In this document: positions 16,159-25,244 of the stretch, one piece after another
How positions within the stretch are numbered: position 1 is the stretch's first letter
Layout: the number at the start of each line of letters is the position of its first letter
Assembly: GCF_900108365.1 (NCBI RefSeq)
Contig: NZ_FNWQ01000001.1
Coordinates: 806,001-870,000, forward strand
Direction: 5' to 3'
From: Chryseobacterium culicis
GTDB taxonomy: Bacteria > Bacteroidota > Bacteroidia > Flavobacteriales > Weeksellaceae
DNA: 64,000 nt
Position numbers and translations under genes: made by a program
Notes under the pieces: model-generated
Seen by the model: the letters and a program-made list of their open reading frames with translations, nothing else
What the model was told of the DNA's origin: nothing
Databases searched by the model: none

Positions 16159-17224
16159 ATTAAAAATCCTGTTTTTTTTCATTATAGGAAGTTTCTCATT
16201 AGTAAGTTGTCAAAATAAAAAAATGGAAGAAAAATACAGCTGGCTCGGAACCGTGAGCGCACCTCAGGAATATCCCATGGAAGTTTATCAGGGAAATATC
16301 ATCGCTGATGATTTTACCTACAGCTTTGATGCTATATGGGGAACGCAGAATACAGGCTGGGGAAATACAGGTGCCACGATGAATGTTTCTACCCAAAAAA
16401 TGGATATTCCCAATACATTGGAATTCACTTGGTATTCCCTCGTGGAAAAAAAATTCTATACCGGAAAATGGCCTCTGGATAAAACCAAAATTGAAAAACT
16501 GTTCAAAGAAGGCTTTACCGATAAAGACACGGGAAAGAAAGAAACCTACACTACTTTTAAAGTAGGGCTGGCACCCAAGGGAAAAATCGTAGTATGGATT
16601 AATGCACCGGGTGTTCAGAAAGAAATCGGCAGCTTCCAGGCACATGACACCATTATCACAAAGGAAAAAGCCTACGAAAATGCTCAATATATGCTTGAGG
16701 ACGGCTATGCAGATGACCGTCTGAAAAGTGATTTTCTGATAACGCCCGAAGTGAAAAACAGGATTGCTGCTTCCGGTTATCCCGATCCTTCAGTATATGA
16801 AACATATAGAAAAAAATACCTCTGGAAACCTGTTGTAGAACTTCCGCAGGGCTATCAGGTAAAAAAGATATTCTTTATGGCGGCTAACGGAGAGTACGAT
16901 ACTTATGACGGAAGCACAAAAGAAAGAGCGGTCCCTTATTACCTATCCATAACTGTGGTGGGGCCTGACCACAAAGAATGGGGAGCTAATGTTTTCTTTA
17001 CTAAAAATGAGAGTTATTACACAGACAATGTCTTAAAAGGAAATAATGTTCTTCCTGTAGATTTTGATCTGAATGATATTAATAAAGTATTTGGAGCACT
17101 GGATCAGAAAAAAGAAGCCGATTTTATCCTAAAAATAGTTCCTGAAAGCAAAAAAATGAACGTAAGTATAAAGCAGGACGAAAAAACATATCAGCTAAAA
17201 GATTTCATCAGTAAAATTTATTAG
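16145..17224 (+). CDS. DUF2931 lipoprotein, candidate immunity protein
   Basis: 359 residues with a lipoprotein signal FFFIIGSFSLVSC, lipidated Cys22. The body matches the DUF2931 pattern: WLGTVSAPQEYPMEVYQGNI near the start, GWGNTG, LEFTWYSLVEKKFYTGKWPLD, then PKGKIVVWINAPG. In Bacteroidetes such proteins are often found beside T6SS cargo. Here it is directly upstream (3-bp gap) of a Tle1-type phospholipase, so an envelope-located protection against that enzyme is the natural reading. The C-terminal third after about 220 has a distinct domain with LPQGYQVKKIFFMAANGEYDTYDG. Immunity has not been shown for this protein. Confidence 0.75.
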   Translation: MGINKLKILFFFIIGSFSLVSCQNKKMEEKYSWLGTVSAPQEYPMEVYQGNIIADDFTYSFDAIWGTQNTGWGNTGATMNVSTQKMDIPNTLEFTWYSLVEKKFYTGKWPLDKTKIEKLFKEGFTDKDTGKKETYTTFKVGLAPKGKIVVWINAPGVQKEIGSFQAHDTIITKEKAYENAQYMLEDGYADDRLKSDFLITPEVKNRIAASGYPDPSVYETYRKKYLWKPVVELPQGYQVKKIFFMAANGEYDTYDGSTKERAVPYYLSITVVGPDHKEWGANVFFTKNESYYTDNVLKGNNVLPVDFDLNDINKVFGALDQKKEADFILKIVPESKKMNVSIKQDEKTYQLKDFISKIY

Positions 17225-17227
17225 ATT

Positions 17228-18595
17228 ATGTCTAACGTTGTATTTGGAAACTATTCGCCATCATCAGCCCCGGAAAATATAATCAGTGTCGCACTGGGAA
17301 TATTCTTTGACGGTACCTTAAATAATAAGACCAATTCTGATGCGAGGAAAAACAAAACCAAGGCTTATGATGACCATGGAGGTGATCCGTCAGATAATAA
17401 CAGCTACAATAATGACTGGAGTAATGTAGCCCGACTTTGGGAAAATTATGATAAAAGAAATGCAATCTACATAGAAGGGATCGGTACCCAGGATAACAAA
17501 GGAGATGAAATGGACGGCTATGCCTATGGCTCGGAAAAAACAGGCATTAAAGCCAAGGTACAGATTGGATGCGAAAAAATTGCAGAAAAAATAAGCCTGC
17601 TTAAAAAAGCAAATTCCACGGCAAAACTGGGAACAGTCACCCTGGATGTCTTCGGTTTTAGCAGAGGAGCCGCCGCAGCACGGTATTTTGTACATCAGGT
17701 ATCTAAGAAGAAAGTAAGTTCAGACCCTAAAAGTATAATGTTCGGCAATTTAGGAACCGAATTGAAAAAAGTAGGCGTCAATCTGGACGAAATAAACGTG
17801 ATTATCCGCTTCCTCGGTATTTTTGATACTGTTTCCTCTTATTCTGAAAATACATGGACAACTTCCCCCAATTTCAGTAATGATATTGAAGAACTTCAGC
17901 TGGATGATATTGCAAGAGCCAGGAAAATAGTACACTTTACGGCAGAAAATGAGCACAGGATCAATTTTGACCTAACCGATATAAAAGTCAAAGTAAAGCA
18001 GAAAACCGTCTATCTCGGGATTGAAAAATCATTCCCTGGTGTGCACAGTGACATTGGTGGAGGCTATGAAACAGGGCCTGAAGCCAAAGACGAAATCATC
18101 AACGGAAGTACCAGCGTTCAGAAAAAAAGAAAAGAACAGCTTGTTGCAGAAGGCTGGTTTCAGGACGGGGAACTAATCATTCATGAATACAGACGCAAGC
18201 TCTCCAGTAACAGAAAACTGGTTAAAAAAACATACAGCTTCATCCCATTACAGTTTATGGGAGAGTACGGCAAAAATGACGGATTGAAAATTGATACAGG
18301 GCAGATCAGTACCAAATATAAAATTTCTGATGATCCGCTTCTGGTAAGGGTAAAAAACAAACTCACCCCGTATGTAATGGGAAATGGAAAACCCTATACC
18401 TTCCGATGGACCCAAAGTATTCACGACCAATATAAAGGATCCAAAGTTCCCGAACAGAGATATGCCGATTATCAGAGAGAACTAGCAGAACAGACGGATC
18501 TGAGAGAACTCAGAAACAAATATCTGCATTGGTCTGCAGACTATGACTGGGTAGGCATGGATCCTAGAGAAGATGGAAAAAGAGTAGTACATTAA
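17228..18595 (+). CDS. Tle1-type T6SS phospholipase effector (DUF2235)
   Basis: 455 residues of alpha/beta-hydrolase type. The nucleophile elbow is GFSRGAAAARYF with Ser145; the acid is Asp200 in FLGIFDTVSS and the base His273 in FPGVHSDIGGGY, all in the spacing of the DUF2235/Tle1 family. The opening SVALGIFFDGTLNNK (about 21-34) is the family start, and YIEGIGTQDNKGDE precedes the catalytic elbow. It should hydrolyse membrane phospholipids of target cells. No signal peptide is present, which fits delivery by T6SS. Gene order is vgrG, tail protein, DUF2931 lipoprotein, effector, with a LysM protein after it. Confidence 0.9.
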   Translation: MSNVVFGNYSPSSAPENIISVALGIFFDGTLNNKTNSDARKNKTKAYDDHGGDPSDNNSYNNDWSNVARLWENYDKRNAIYIEGIGTQDNKGDEMDGYAYGSEKTGIKAKVQIGCEKIAEKISLLKKANSTAKLGTVTLDVFGFSRGAAAARYFVHQVSKKKVSSDPKSIMFGNLGTELKKVGVNLDEINVIIRFLGIFDTVSSYSENTWTTSPNFSNDIEELQLDDIARARKIVHFTAENEHRINFDLTDIKVKVKQKTVYLGIEKSFPGVHSDIGGGYETGPEAKDEIINGSTSVQKKRKEQLVAEGWFQDGELIIHEYRRKLSSNRKLVKKTYSFIPLQFMGEYGKNDGLKIDTGQISTKYKISDDPLLVRVKNKLTPYVMGNGKPYTFRWTQSIHDQYKGSKVPEQRYADYQRELAEQTDLRELRNKYLHWSADYDWVGMDPREDGKRVVH

Positions 18596-18655
18596 TGGAC
18601 AACGAAGAATTGTAAAATCTGGCTCACCCGCAGCGTTATGAAGTAAGAGCTTATT

Positions 18656-19699
18656 ATGCAGAAATATAATAAACATACCGTTCAGAAAGATGAAACCTTA
18701 AAAAGTATAGCCACGCTGTACGGATTGGATAAAGATGTATTAAAACACTTTCATAATAATCACTGTGCTGTTAAGGATATGATCCTGATCAACCTCAACG
18801 GCCAGAAAGAACTTTTTGTTCCCAGAACTGCCGTAGCAGATAAAACCCTTTTGGTACAATTCGGAAAGGGCAACAGTCTTACTCTTCAGCCGGAAAACAC
18901 AGTGCGAAGATACAGTGTAGTCATTACCATTGAAAAAGGAGAAGATAAGAATGAATTAAAATATGAAACATCGGTTCGGTGGCTGAAAACAGAGAAAGGA
19001 CAGCAGTTTTTTGAAATAGACAGAACATCCAATCTCTATCTTAATGAAGAGGAAGTCAATGAAATTGCAGATCTGCTGGCCTACAGAACATCTAAGGTTT
19101 TATATCCTTTACAGATCAGTACAGATGAGCATGGGAAATTCGAAACGGTAGAAAATGCTGAGGCTTTTTCCAAAAGATGGGCCGCTGTAAAAGAAGAACT
19201 CTATAAAGAATTTGAAGGAGAAACCGTAGACGAATACTGCAGAAAGATTGAAAAAGTAATCAGCGAACCTGAAGCCCTCAACCTGTACATCAAAAATGAT
19301 TATTTCATCCGTGCTTTGTTCTTGGGAATATACCGGAGCTTCGGAAACGAATATAAAACAGAGATGACGGTCACTTTTCCTGTAGTGGATAACGCAATAG
19401 AACCCAGTTACAGAGTAACGCTGGAAACAGATCCCCTGAAAGAGGAGACAGGCTTAATTACCATAGAAGGTAAAGGAAAATTATATGAAGAAAGAGAGAT
19501 TGATGATTTTATAAGAAAATCACCTTTTTCATTGATTATAAAAGATAACCCTGTGATGAATGAAGAAGGAACATTCAGAATAATAAGCTATCTGAAACAG
19601 GAAAACACACTTCCGAAATCTCTTTATCTTGAATGCAGCATCATGCTGCAGGAAGAGAAAAAGATTTCAGTATCAGTATCAGAAATTGATGAAAAATAA
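18656..19699 (+). CDS. LysM-domain protein of the T6SS island
   Basis: 347 residues. An N-terminal LysM motif spans about 6-52 (HTVQKDETLKSIATLYGLDKDVLKHFH, then DMILINLNGQKELFVP). There is no signal peptide. The remainder (about 75-347) is a mixed fold with WAAVKEELYKEFEGETVDEYCRKIEKVI near 185-212 and LFLGIYRSFGNEYKTEMTVTFPV; I recognise no named domain. Cytosolic LysM proteins next to vgrG or PAAR genes are common and are thought to act as adaptors for loading cargo on the spike. It is followed after 29 bp by the PAAR-like DUF4280 gene. Function inferred from context. Confidence 0.7.
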   Translation: MQKYNKHTVQKDETLKSIATLYGLDKDVLKHFHNNHCAVKDMILINLNGQKELFVPRTAVADKTLLVQFGKGNSLTLQPENTVRRYSVVITIEKGEDKNELKYETSVRWLKTEKGQQFFEIDRTSNLYLNEEEVNEIADLLAYRTSKVLYPLQISTDEHGKFETVENAEAFSKRWAAVKEELYKEFEGETVDEYCRKIEKVISEPEALNLYIKNDYFIRALFLGIYRSFGNEYKTEMTVTFPVVDNAIEPSYRVTLETDPLKEETGLITIEGKGKLYEEREIDDFIRKSPFSLIIKDNPVMNEEGTFRIISYLKQENTLPKSLYLECSIMLQEEKKISVSVSEIDEK

Positions 19700-19728
19700 A
19701 ACAACATTTCACTAAAGATAAAATTAAT

Positions 19729-20217
19729 ATGGCAGAAAAACATATTGTAGTACAGGGCGCTATGTGCAAATGCCAGTTCGGGCAGGCTCCGGACAAGCTG
19801 AAAGTACTTACACACCAGAAAGAATATGCCAATGATAAAAGCGGTTCCAAAAAGCTGATTGTCACCACAAAAGAAATAGGAGGAGCCACATTTGAAAAAA
19901 ACACATTCGGAAACTGTACCAAAATGGGAGGTCCGCCGCCTCCCTGCAAAATTATGGTCACAGAATGGCAGAACTTTTATGATAAAGTACAGCTCAGCAA
20001 TGGCGGATATATCATTGTAGAAGACAGCAAAGCAGTATGTGCAGTTGCCGGAACTCCGTGCATCGAAATTATAGACCACGGTCAGAGAGCAGAAGCCAGC
20101 CAGCAGAACTTTAAAAATGCAGATAAAGACGTTCAGCAGCAGATTAATCCGCTGGTGGATTCCGAAGAAATGTATAACGAGCAGCCTTCAGGAGGAGGGC
20201 AGGATGGTGCAATCTAA
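19729..20217 (+). CDS. PAAR-like DUF4280 spike-tip protein
   Basis: 162 residues without signal peptide. The pattern GAMCKCQFGQAPDKL, TFGNCTKMGGPPPPCKIMVTEWQN and GGYIIVEDSKAVCAVAGTPCIEIIDHGQ is that of DUF4280, the PAAR-like fold with paired Cys that could bind zinc and sharpen the VgrG tip. The C-terminal 40 residues are Gln- and Asn-rich and low in complexity. It lies 11 bp upstream of the 930-residue OmpA-domain gene, the usual position of a PAAR-type carrier relative to its cargo. Confidence 0.88.
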   Translation: MAEKHIVVQGAMCKCQFGQAPDKLKVLTHQKEYANDKSGSKKLIVTTKEIGGATFEKNTFGNCTKMGGPPPPCKIMVTEWQNFYDKVQLSNGGYIIVEDSKAVCAVAGTPCIEIIDHGQRAEASQQNFKNADKDVQQQINPLVDSEEMYNEQPSGGGQDGAI

Positions 20218-20228
20218 ATGATAACAAA

Positions 20229-23021
20229 ATGGCAAAAGGCGTTAAAAAAATAAAAGTGGTAAGCGGATTGTATTACCCCAAAATGTCAGTATTAGGGCAA
20301 AGAATTACAATAAAGCCGGATCAGTGGGTGCAGTTTGGTGTCGAAGAATGGCTGCCGGGTACTACAGATGCAGACAAAAAGAAGCCTCTTACCTGGATGA
20401 GGCAGAACAGCAGCAGAAAAATTATCATCAATCAGATCACCTCTGCTACCGGATATAAGTTTTTAATAGGCAAACAGTACTGCGGAAGCTATCAGTTTTA
20501 TATTGAAGCCAGTCTTTCCGGAGTAAGAGATACCAAAACCAATACAGGAATCTTCGTAAGAGGCTGGTGTGAGCCCAAAATTGTAAGCAGCAAATGGTCT
20601 ACACAGAAAAACAGCAAAAGCATTAAAAATAACAAAAAGATCGAATACATTTCCTACGGGCACATCGTACACCTAAATCTGGTAACGGAAGGCCTGAACG
20701 GAAATACTGTCAGTATCGAGCTTTGGAATCAGCAGACGGCAAAAGCAGATAAACTGGTTCATACCTACAATAATGTCCAGGTTATAGATGGTGAAGTTAA
20801 TCTTAAGATAGAAAACACCTTTGCCTGGATGGCCTATGTGGATAACATACAGAATGTGGAGGAATTCTATGTTAAAGTAAAAGATACCGCCTCAAAACAA
20901 TACATTAAAGATAAGCTTGGAGATGATCTTCATGCCATCTATCTGAATGTTAAAAATAAAGTGGTGACCACCAATACCAACGGTGCACAAAACCAGACTC
21001 CCACTAAAGTATATAAGCCGGACGTAAACTCTGTCAGGCTGGAACCCTGTAAGTTTGAAGTTATCAAAATTACCGAAAATGAAACAAAAGATGGGAAAGC
21101 CAGCAATACAACCGTTAAAGTCTTTGACAATGGAAACGGTGTCAAACTGATAAAATCAGCTGCATTACAGGAGCATATTCAGAGAACAATTTTTTATAAA
21201 TTCGATTCCACAGTCATTGATAAAGACGGTGTTGCTATTCTGAATAATGTACTCAAATTCCTTCTGGAGCATAAAGATGCTACCATGAATCTCAGCGGCT
21301 ATGCCTGCGTGATAGGAAAAGAAAACTATAACAAAGGACTTTCCCAAAGAAGAGCAGACGTCGTCAAAAAATTCTTTGCAGATGGCGGGCTGGATCCCAG
21401 AAGAATCATCTCCGTAGGAAAAGGAGAAGTAGATCCTACCGACGATAAAATGGGAAGAGACAATATCAAATACAAAAATGAGAAAGACTACGAAAATAAC
21501 CGTAGAGTAGATATCTCATTTGTTTTTAATGCCCATGATGCACAAACTATTCATTATGAAGTAACAGCACCAGATGTCTCTACAAAGAAAGACCTCATCA
21601 TTGATGTCACAGGCTTTCAAACCAATGAATGCTTCAGGGATAGTAAAGGAAAACATAAAAAACAGATTCAGGTTGTAGATGTAGGACAGGCAATCGATAA
21701 AGGAGATACGGTAAAAACATTTACCACACCCACCTTTACTTATGGAGTATATTCAGATTTATCTCAATTTAATGCTCTTCCTATACAATATATCTGGCCT
21801 GCAGGGACAAATCCGAATCAGTTTCATCTGCATGTTCATACCTGCAGATATTATAGCAATGAGAAAAGGACGACAGTATTGATAAAAGCCTATCCGGATA
21901 TCAGCTGGACATTGAGCTTTACGCTGAATCTTACCAATGATCTCAGCGTAAAGTGGATGAATATGGATCCCCATGAGCATAAAGAACTGCAGAAAAAAGC
22001 AGGCAAAATGGGTGCAGAAAAAAGATGGAAACAAAAAGACGCTTCATTAGCCTTCAGTTTAAAGGCAAAATGGAACAATGATAAGCAGGAAAAAGAATTA
22101 AAATATCAGTACGAAACCAAGTTTAAAAAAATATATGATACATTTGCTGCCATAGGAGCATTGTCAGATGGAGTTCTTAATCAGGCCAAAGGAAAAGTAC
22201 GTTCCATTTCTCCTAAGGGAATTCCGGTAAGTTTTGCCGTGAAACCTCCTAATATGGAGCTGTCTGGTAATTGGCTTTTGAAGCATCCTAAAGATAATAA
22301 TGCCATTATTGGTACGGATGTAGCTATAGGTTTGAAAGCAAATCCGCTGATTGGTCTGGAAATGACAGTTGACCTTCTGGGAGCTTTAGTATTCGGAATT
22401 TCCGGAGCGGTAAGCGGAGGAACAGCAGCGCCGGGAGTCACAAGATTGTATCAGGAAATTCAAGGGAAACTGAAATCCGGAATAGATGTAGGGAATGATA
22501 ATGCAGGCTTCAAGGCATCTGTTGATATCTTTATGGACCTTATTATTTCCAGTACCATAGAAGTGGAATCTGAATTTAAGTTTAATACCGCTGGAAAACT
22601 GAAAGACTCTGAATTTAAAGTCTCAAGTAAGAGTAAACTTAAACTGGAATTGAAAGTAGGAGTGAAAATTCAGGGAGAAGTTTCACTGGCTGTTATAAAA
22701 GCAGAAGCTTATTTTGAAGCATCAGCATCAGGAAGCGCTTCCATAACCTACGGGCATGGGATCAACTACGATGAAAAAGGATTATATTACCGTCCTGTTC
22801 TCGGATTTGACGGCCTTGATGCCCAATATGTAGTTACAATAAGTGTAGGGCTTGCTATTAAAATTGCAAAAAATAAACATAAAGTGGAGGAAAGCAGAAA
22901 TGGAAAATATGAAATTGCCAAAGGGGATTTTAAAAATGTAATTCCTCCTTTTGATGTGATAAAAGAATTAGAATCCTTATTTGGAATAAGTGCAAATATT
23001 CCGTTGATTAAAAATGATTAA
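20229..23021 (+). CDS. OmpA-domain T6SS cargo protein with hydrophobic C-terminal region
   Basis: 930 residues, no signal peptide. Residues 1-110 form a beta-rich start with VLGQRITIKPDQWVQFGVEEW; 115-245 resemble an Ig-like module; about 312-430 is an OmpA/MotB peptidoglycan-binding domain (IFYKFDSTVIDKDGVAIL, LSGYACVIGKENYNKGLSQRRADVVKKFF, NNRRVDISF). Residues 560-640 are Lys/Glu-rich. From about 640 the sequence changes to KGIPVSFAVKPPNMELSGNWLL, a hydrophobic stretch at 700-735 (LIGLEMTVDLLGALVFGISGAVSGG) and a run of amphipathic strands (KLKLELKVGVKIQGEVSLAVIKAEAYFEASASGSASI). This would suit a membrane-inserting toxin delivered by the PAAR-like protein encoded 11 bp upstream. No known toxin motif was recognised. 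Confidence 0.7.
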   Translation: MAKGVKKIKVVSGLYYPKMSVLGQRITIKPDQWVQFGVEEWLPGTTDADKKKPLTWMRQNSSRKIIINQITSATGYKFLIGKQYCGSYQFYIEASLSGVRDTKTNTGIFVRGWCEPKIVSSKWSTQKNSKSIKNNKKIEYISYGHIVHLNLVTEGLNGNTVSIELWNQQTAKADKLVHTYNNVQVIDGEVNLKIENTFAWMAYVDNIQNVEEFYVKVKDTASKQYIKDKLGDDLHAIYLNVKNKVVTTNTNGAQNQTPTKVYKPDVNSVRLEPCKFEVIKITENETKDGKASNTTVKVFDNGNGVKLIKSAALQEHIQRTIFYKFDSTVIDKDGVAILNNVLKFLLEHKDATMNLSGYACVIGKENYNKGLSQRRADVVKKFFADGGLDPRRIISVGKGEVDPTDDKMGRDNIKYKNEKDYENNRRVDISFVFNAHDAQTIHYEVTAPDVSTKKDLIIDVTGFQTNECFRDSKGKHKKQIQVVDVGQAIDKGDTVKTFTTPTFTYGVYSDLSQFNALPIQYIWPAGTNPNQFHLHVHTCRYYSNEKRTTVLIKAYPDISWTLSFTLNLTNDLSVKWMNMDPHEHKELQKKAGKMGAEKRWKQKDASLAFSLKAKWNNDKQEKELKYQYETKFKKIYDTFAAIGALSDGVLNQAKGKVRSISPKGIPVSFAVKPPNMELSGNWLLKHPKDNNAIIGTDVAIGLKANPLIGLEMTVDLLGALVFGISGAVSGGTAAPGVTRLYQEIQGKLKSGIDVGNDNAGFKASVDIFMDLIISSTIEVESEFKFNTAGKLKDSEFKVSSKSKLKLELKVGVKIQGEVSLAVIKAEAYFEASASGSASITYGHGINYDEKGLYYRPVLGFDGLDAQYVVTISVGLAIKIAKNKHKVEESRNGKYEIAKGDFKNVIPPFDVIKELESLFGISANIPLIKND

Positions 23022-23031
23022 TATTCATACA

Positions 23032-23619
23032 ATGAAAAATCTTATCTTATTATTTAGCTTTTTGGCTATTGTGTCCTGCAACGGACAAACCGATCTGGAA
23101 TCTTTAAAATTTGATGAAAAACTGCCGGATAACAGTTTGAAGGGAGAAAAGGAGACAGAAGCCAATTACGGATTATTATCTTATAAACAGGCTAATATTA
23201 ACAATTATAAGCTGGGAACAGCATCATTTTCCGAATATACAGTACCTAAAGGGTATGAATATTCCAATAATAATCTGGCGTTATTCGTAAACTCTTATCA
23301 GAACAACCAATATCTGGGATTTGTACTGAACCTCGCTAAAGAAGATGAAGGAAAAAAGCTGATCGATTACCTTACTAAAACATACGGTAACCCGGAAAAA
23401 AGATCCACTGATAAAACAGGAGCTGCTTACTTCTGGGATGCATCAGCTAAAAATAAATGGCTGTTTTTAACCCAAACCCAGGAATTGACTCAAAGCAATA
23501 CAAAATATACCAATACCAAACTGATTGTAGTAAAGAAAGGAACCAGAGTGGAGAACTCTTCAGATACCGGCACTTTCTCCATCTTAGACAGTTTTACCCT
23601 TGCTTATCCTAAAAAATAA
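23032..23619 (+). CDS. Small lipoprotein after the OmpA-domain cargo gene
   Basis: 195 residues from ATG 23032; the earlier ATG at 23014 overlaps the cargo gene and would precede the signal. LILLFSFLAIVSCNGQ gives lipidated Cys16. The body has a beta-sandwich look with LGFVLNLAKEDEGKKLIDYLTKTYGNPEKR near the middle and AAYFWDASAKNKWLFL after it. Its helix, GNP turn and Trp-strand layout is shared by the lipoproteins at 26183 and 26943. It starts 10 bp after the cargo gene, the classical position for immunity. No family name recognised. Confidence 0.65.
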   Translation: MKNLILLFSFLAIVSCNGQTDLESLKFDEKLPDNSLKGEKETEANYGLLSYKQANINNYKLGTASFSEYTVPKGYEYSNNNLALFVNSYQNNQYLGFVLNLAKEDEGKKLIDYLTKTYGNPEKRSTDKTGAAYFWDASAKNKWLFLTQTQELTQSNTKYTNTKLIVVKKGTRVENSSDTGTFSILDSFTLAYPKK

Positions 23620-23622
23620 AAG

Positions 23623-24393
23623 ATGAAACCCTATTACGAAATAGATTTTAGTGCGGTAATGTGTTCATTTCAGATCAAAATTAATGATGTGGAATTAATT
23701 TCATTGAGTATTGAAGGACAAACGAGATCAGATTTTCCCATCAATCATCTTATTCTGGAAGGAGGTAAACAAACAATTGAAGTGAAAGGACTTCCCATGG
23801 ATGGACATCAGGAACTGCACGAAGATTCTTACATAAGATACAGAGTGAATCTCTATGATATGGCTTCCGGAGAATACGCTTTTGTAAAACAGTTTGATGA
23901 ATATTTTACCAAAAAACCTGATAAAAACATACCTTTTATAGGACATGCAAGTACATTTGAAGCAGAGGTACCTTATAAACTGGAAGCATGGCAGAATGGA
24001 ATCAACCTTAAAGACGTCAAGTTCGACGTTAAAGAAAAACTGATCAAAAAGTATAACGAAATTATAAAGATGATCAATGGCGGCAACTACAGTTCGTTCA
24101 TAGCACAATATCAAAAAAGAGAAAATAATAACGCTTTAGCTATGTATCTTAGCAAAAGCCAGGCAGAAGGCAGGATGCAGGGTATCATTTCGGATATGCA
24201 GAATGGATATAAAGCGCAGAGCCTTCCGGATGATATTCAGGTAGAATATTCAGCATACGGAAAGCTGGCCGCTTTAAAATGTACAGATATGATGTCTGCA
24301 TTACGTCTGGAAAATCCGGAAAGTGATGAAGAATTAGTTCTGCCTATAACATTTTATATTCCCGAAGGGAAGGATGAGTTTGAGATGATATAG
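23623..24393 (+). CDS. Unknown cytosolic protein of the island
   Basis: 256 residues, no signal peptide and no membrane segment. Features are a beta-rich N-terminal half (FSAVMCSFQIKINDVELISLSIEG, LILEGGKQTIEVKGLP), a central helix with EKLIKKYNEIIKMINGGNYSSFIAQYQKRENNNALAMYL near 140-180 (described, not a family motif), and LAALKCTDMMSALRLENPESDEE near the end. I do not recognise it. It starts 3 bp after the lipoprotein gene and is followed after 68 bp by the GIDE-like gene. An immunity or chaperone role is possible only by position. Confidence 0.6.
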   Translation: MKPYYEIDFSAVMCSFQIKINDVELISLSIEGQTRSDFPINHLILEGGKQTIEVKGLPMDGHQELHEDSYIRYRVNLYDMASGEYAFVKQFDEYFTKKPDKNIPFIGHASTFEAEVPYKLEAWQNGINLKDVKFDVKEKLIKKYNEIIKMINGGNYSSFIAQYQKRENNNALAMYLSKSQAEGRMQGIISDMQNGYKAQSLPDDIQVEYSAYGKLAALKCTDMMSALRLENPESDEELVLPITFYIPEGKDEFEMI

Positions 24394-24461
24394 CAATCTT
24401 TAAAAGAAAGAAATACTGAAGCAAAATTCAGATATTTCCACCAGATTTTAGAACAGAATAG

Positions 24462-25244
24462 ATGGAAGTTAAAAAGGGAAAACCATACATTGCATATAGT
24501 ATTTTAGGAATAATTGCTGCAGGCTTTATTTACTTTATTCTGTGGATTATTTTCAAAGAAAAAATGCCGCTGCATGAATATGCTTCTGAAATTTCCAATA
24601 ACTATGACAGTTACGCAGAGAAAGCGATCGTTTTTTTTCCTTTACTTTTTTTTGTTTTCATCTTCATTGTTTTAATGAAGCCTACTGCTTCAAAACGTTT
24701 TTTACGCCTGCAGTCCTCACTGCCTACCTCCAAGATCCATTCTGTAGCAAAAGGACTGGCAGAGATTGAAGGAACATTGGTGATGAAAAACCCTTTATCC
24801 TCACCAGTGAAGAATGAGGTATGCATCGGATATTATTATACCATTGAGGATATTGACAGAGATTCAGACGGAAAAGAAAGTTACAGAACCATTCACAGGG
24901 AAACGAAATGCAATATCTTCCGGGTTAAAGACGACACAGGAATCATAGAAGTAGAACCGGAAGGAATAGAGCTGGTTTTATTAGAAGAAACCAATGTAAG
25001 CAGCCATGGCGGTAAAAGGTACAAAGAAACTCTTTTAAAAGATGGCCAGAAGATGCTGCTGGTAGGCTATGCAGATTCTAAAAACGGAGTACCTTTCATC
25101 AGAAAAGACGATTATTATAAAATACTCGGTATTACTTCTTCCTCAGGAATCACAGTCTGGAACAAATACCAGCCCTTGCTGAGGTCATTTATGTTTACCT
25201 GTTTCATCATCTTTTTAATAATTATTTATATACTTACACAATAA
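24462..25244 (+). CDS. GIDE-like (MULAN-type) membrane protein
   Basis: 260 residues with transmembrane segments at about 9-30, 52-70 and 240-258. Between the last two lies the GIDE pattern: LPTSKIHSVAKGLAEIEGTL, CIGYYYTIEDIDRD, a strand FRVKDDTGIIEVEPEGIEL and YKETLLKDGQKMLLVGYA, all recognisable from the family named after human MUL1/GIDE. No RING domain follows, as in prokaryotic members. It overlaps lemA by one base (TAATG). GIDE-LemA pairs are known from comparative genomics and have been proposed as membrane stress or conflict modules; function is not established. ATG 24462. Confidence 0.78.
   Translation: MEVKKGKPYIAYSILGIIAAGFIYFILWIIFKEKMPLHEYASEISNNYDSYAEKAIVFFPLLFFVFIFIVLMKPTASKRFLRLQSSLPTSKIHSVAKGLAEIEGTLVMKNPLSSPVKNEVCIGYYYTIEDIDRDSDGKESYRTIHRETKCNIFRVKDDTGIIEVEPEGIELVLLEETNVSSHGGKRYKETLLKDGQKMLLVGYADSKNGVPFIRKDDYYKILGITSSSGITVWNKYQPLLRSFMFTCFIIFLIIIYILTQ

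Noticed and set aside
13502..20217. Prophage or phage-tail region
   Set aside because: Hcp, VgrG and PAAR-like proteins resemble phage tail parts, but no capsid, terminase, integrase, lysis or tail-sheath gene is present and the lipase and DUF2931 context is typical of T6SS.
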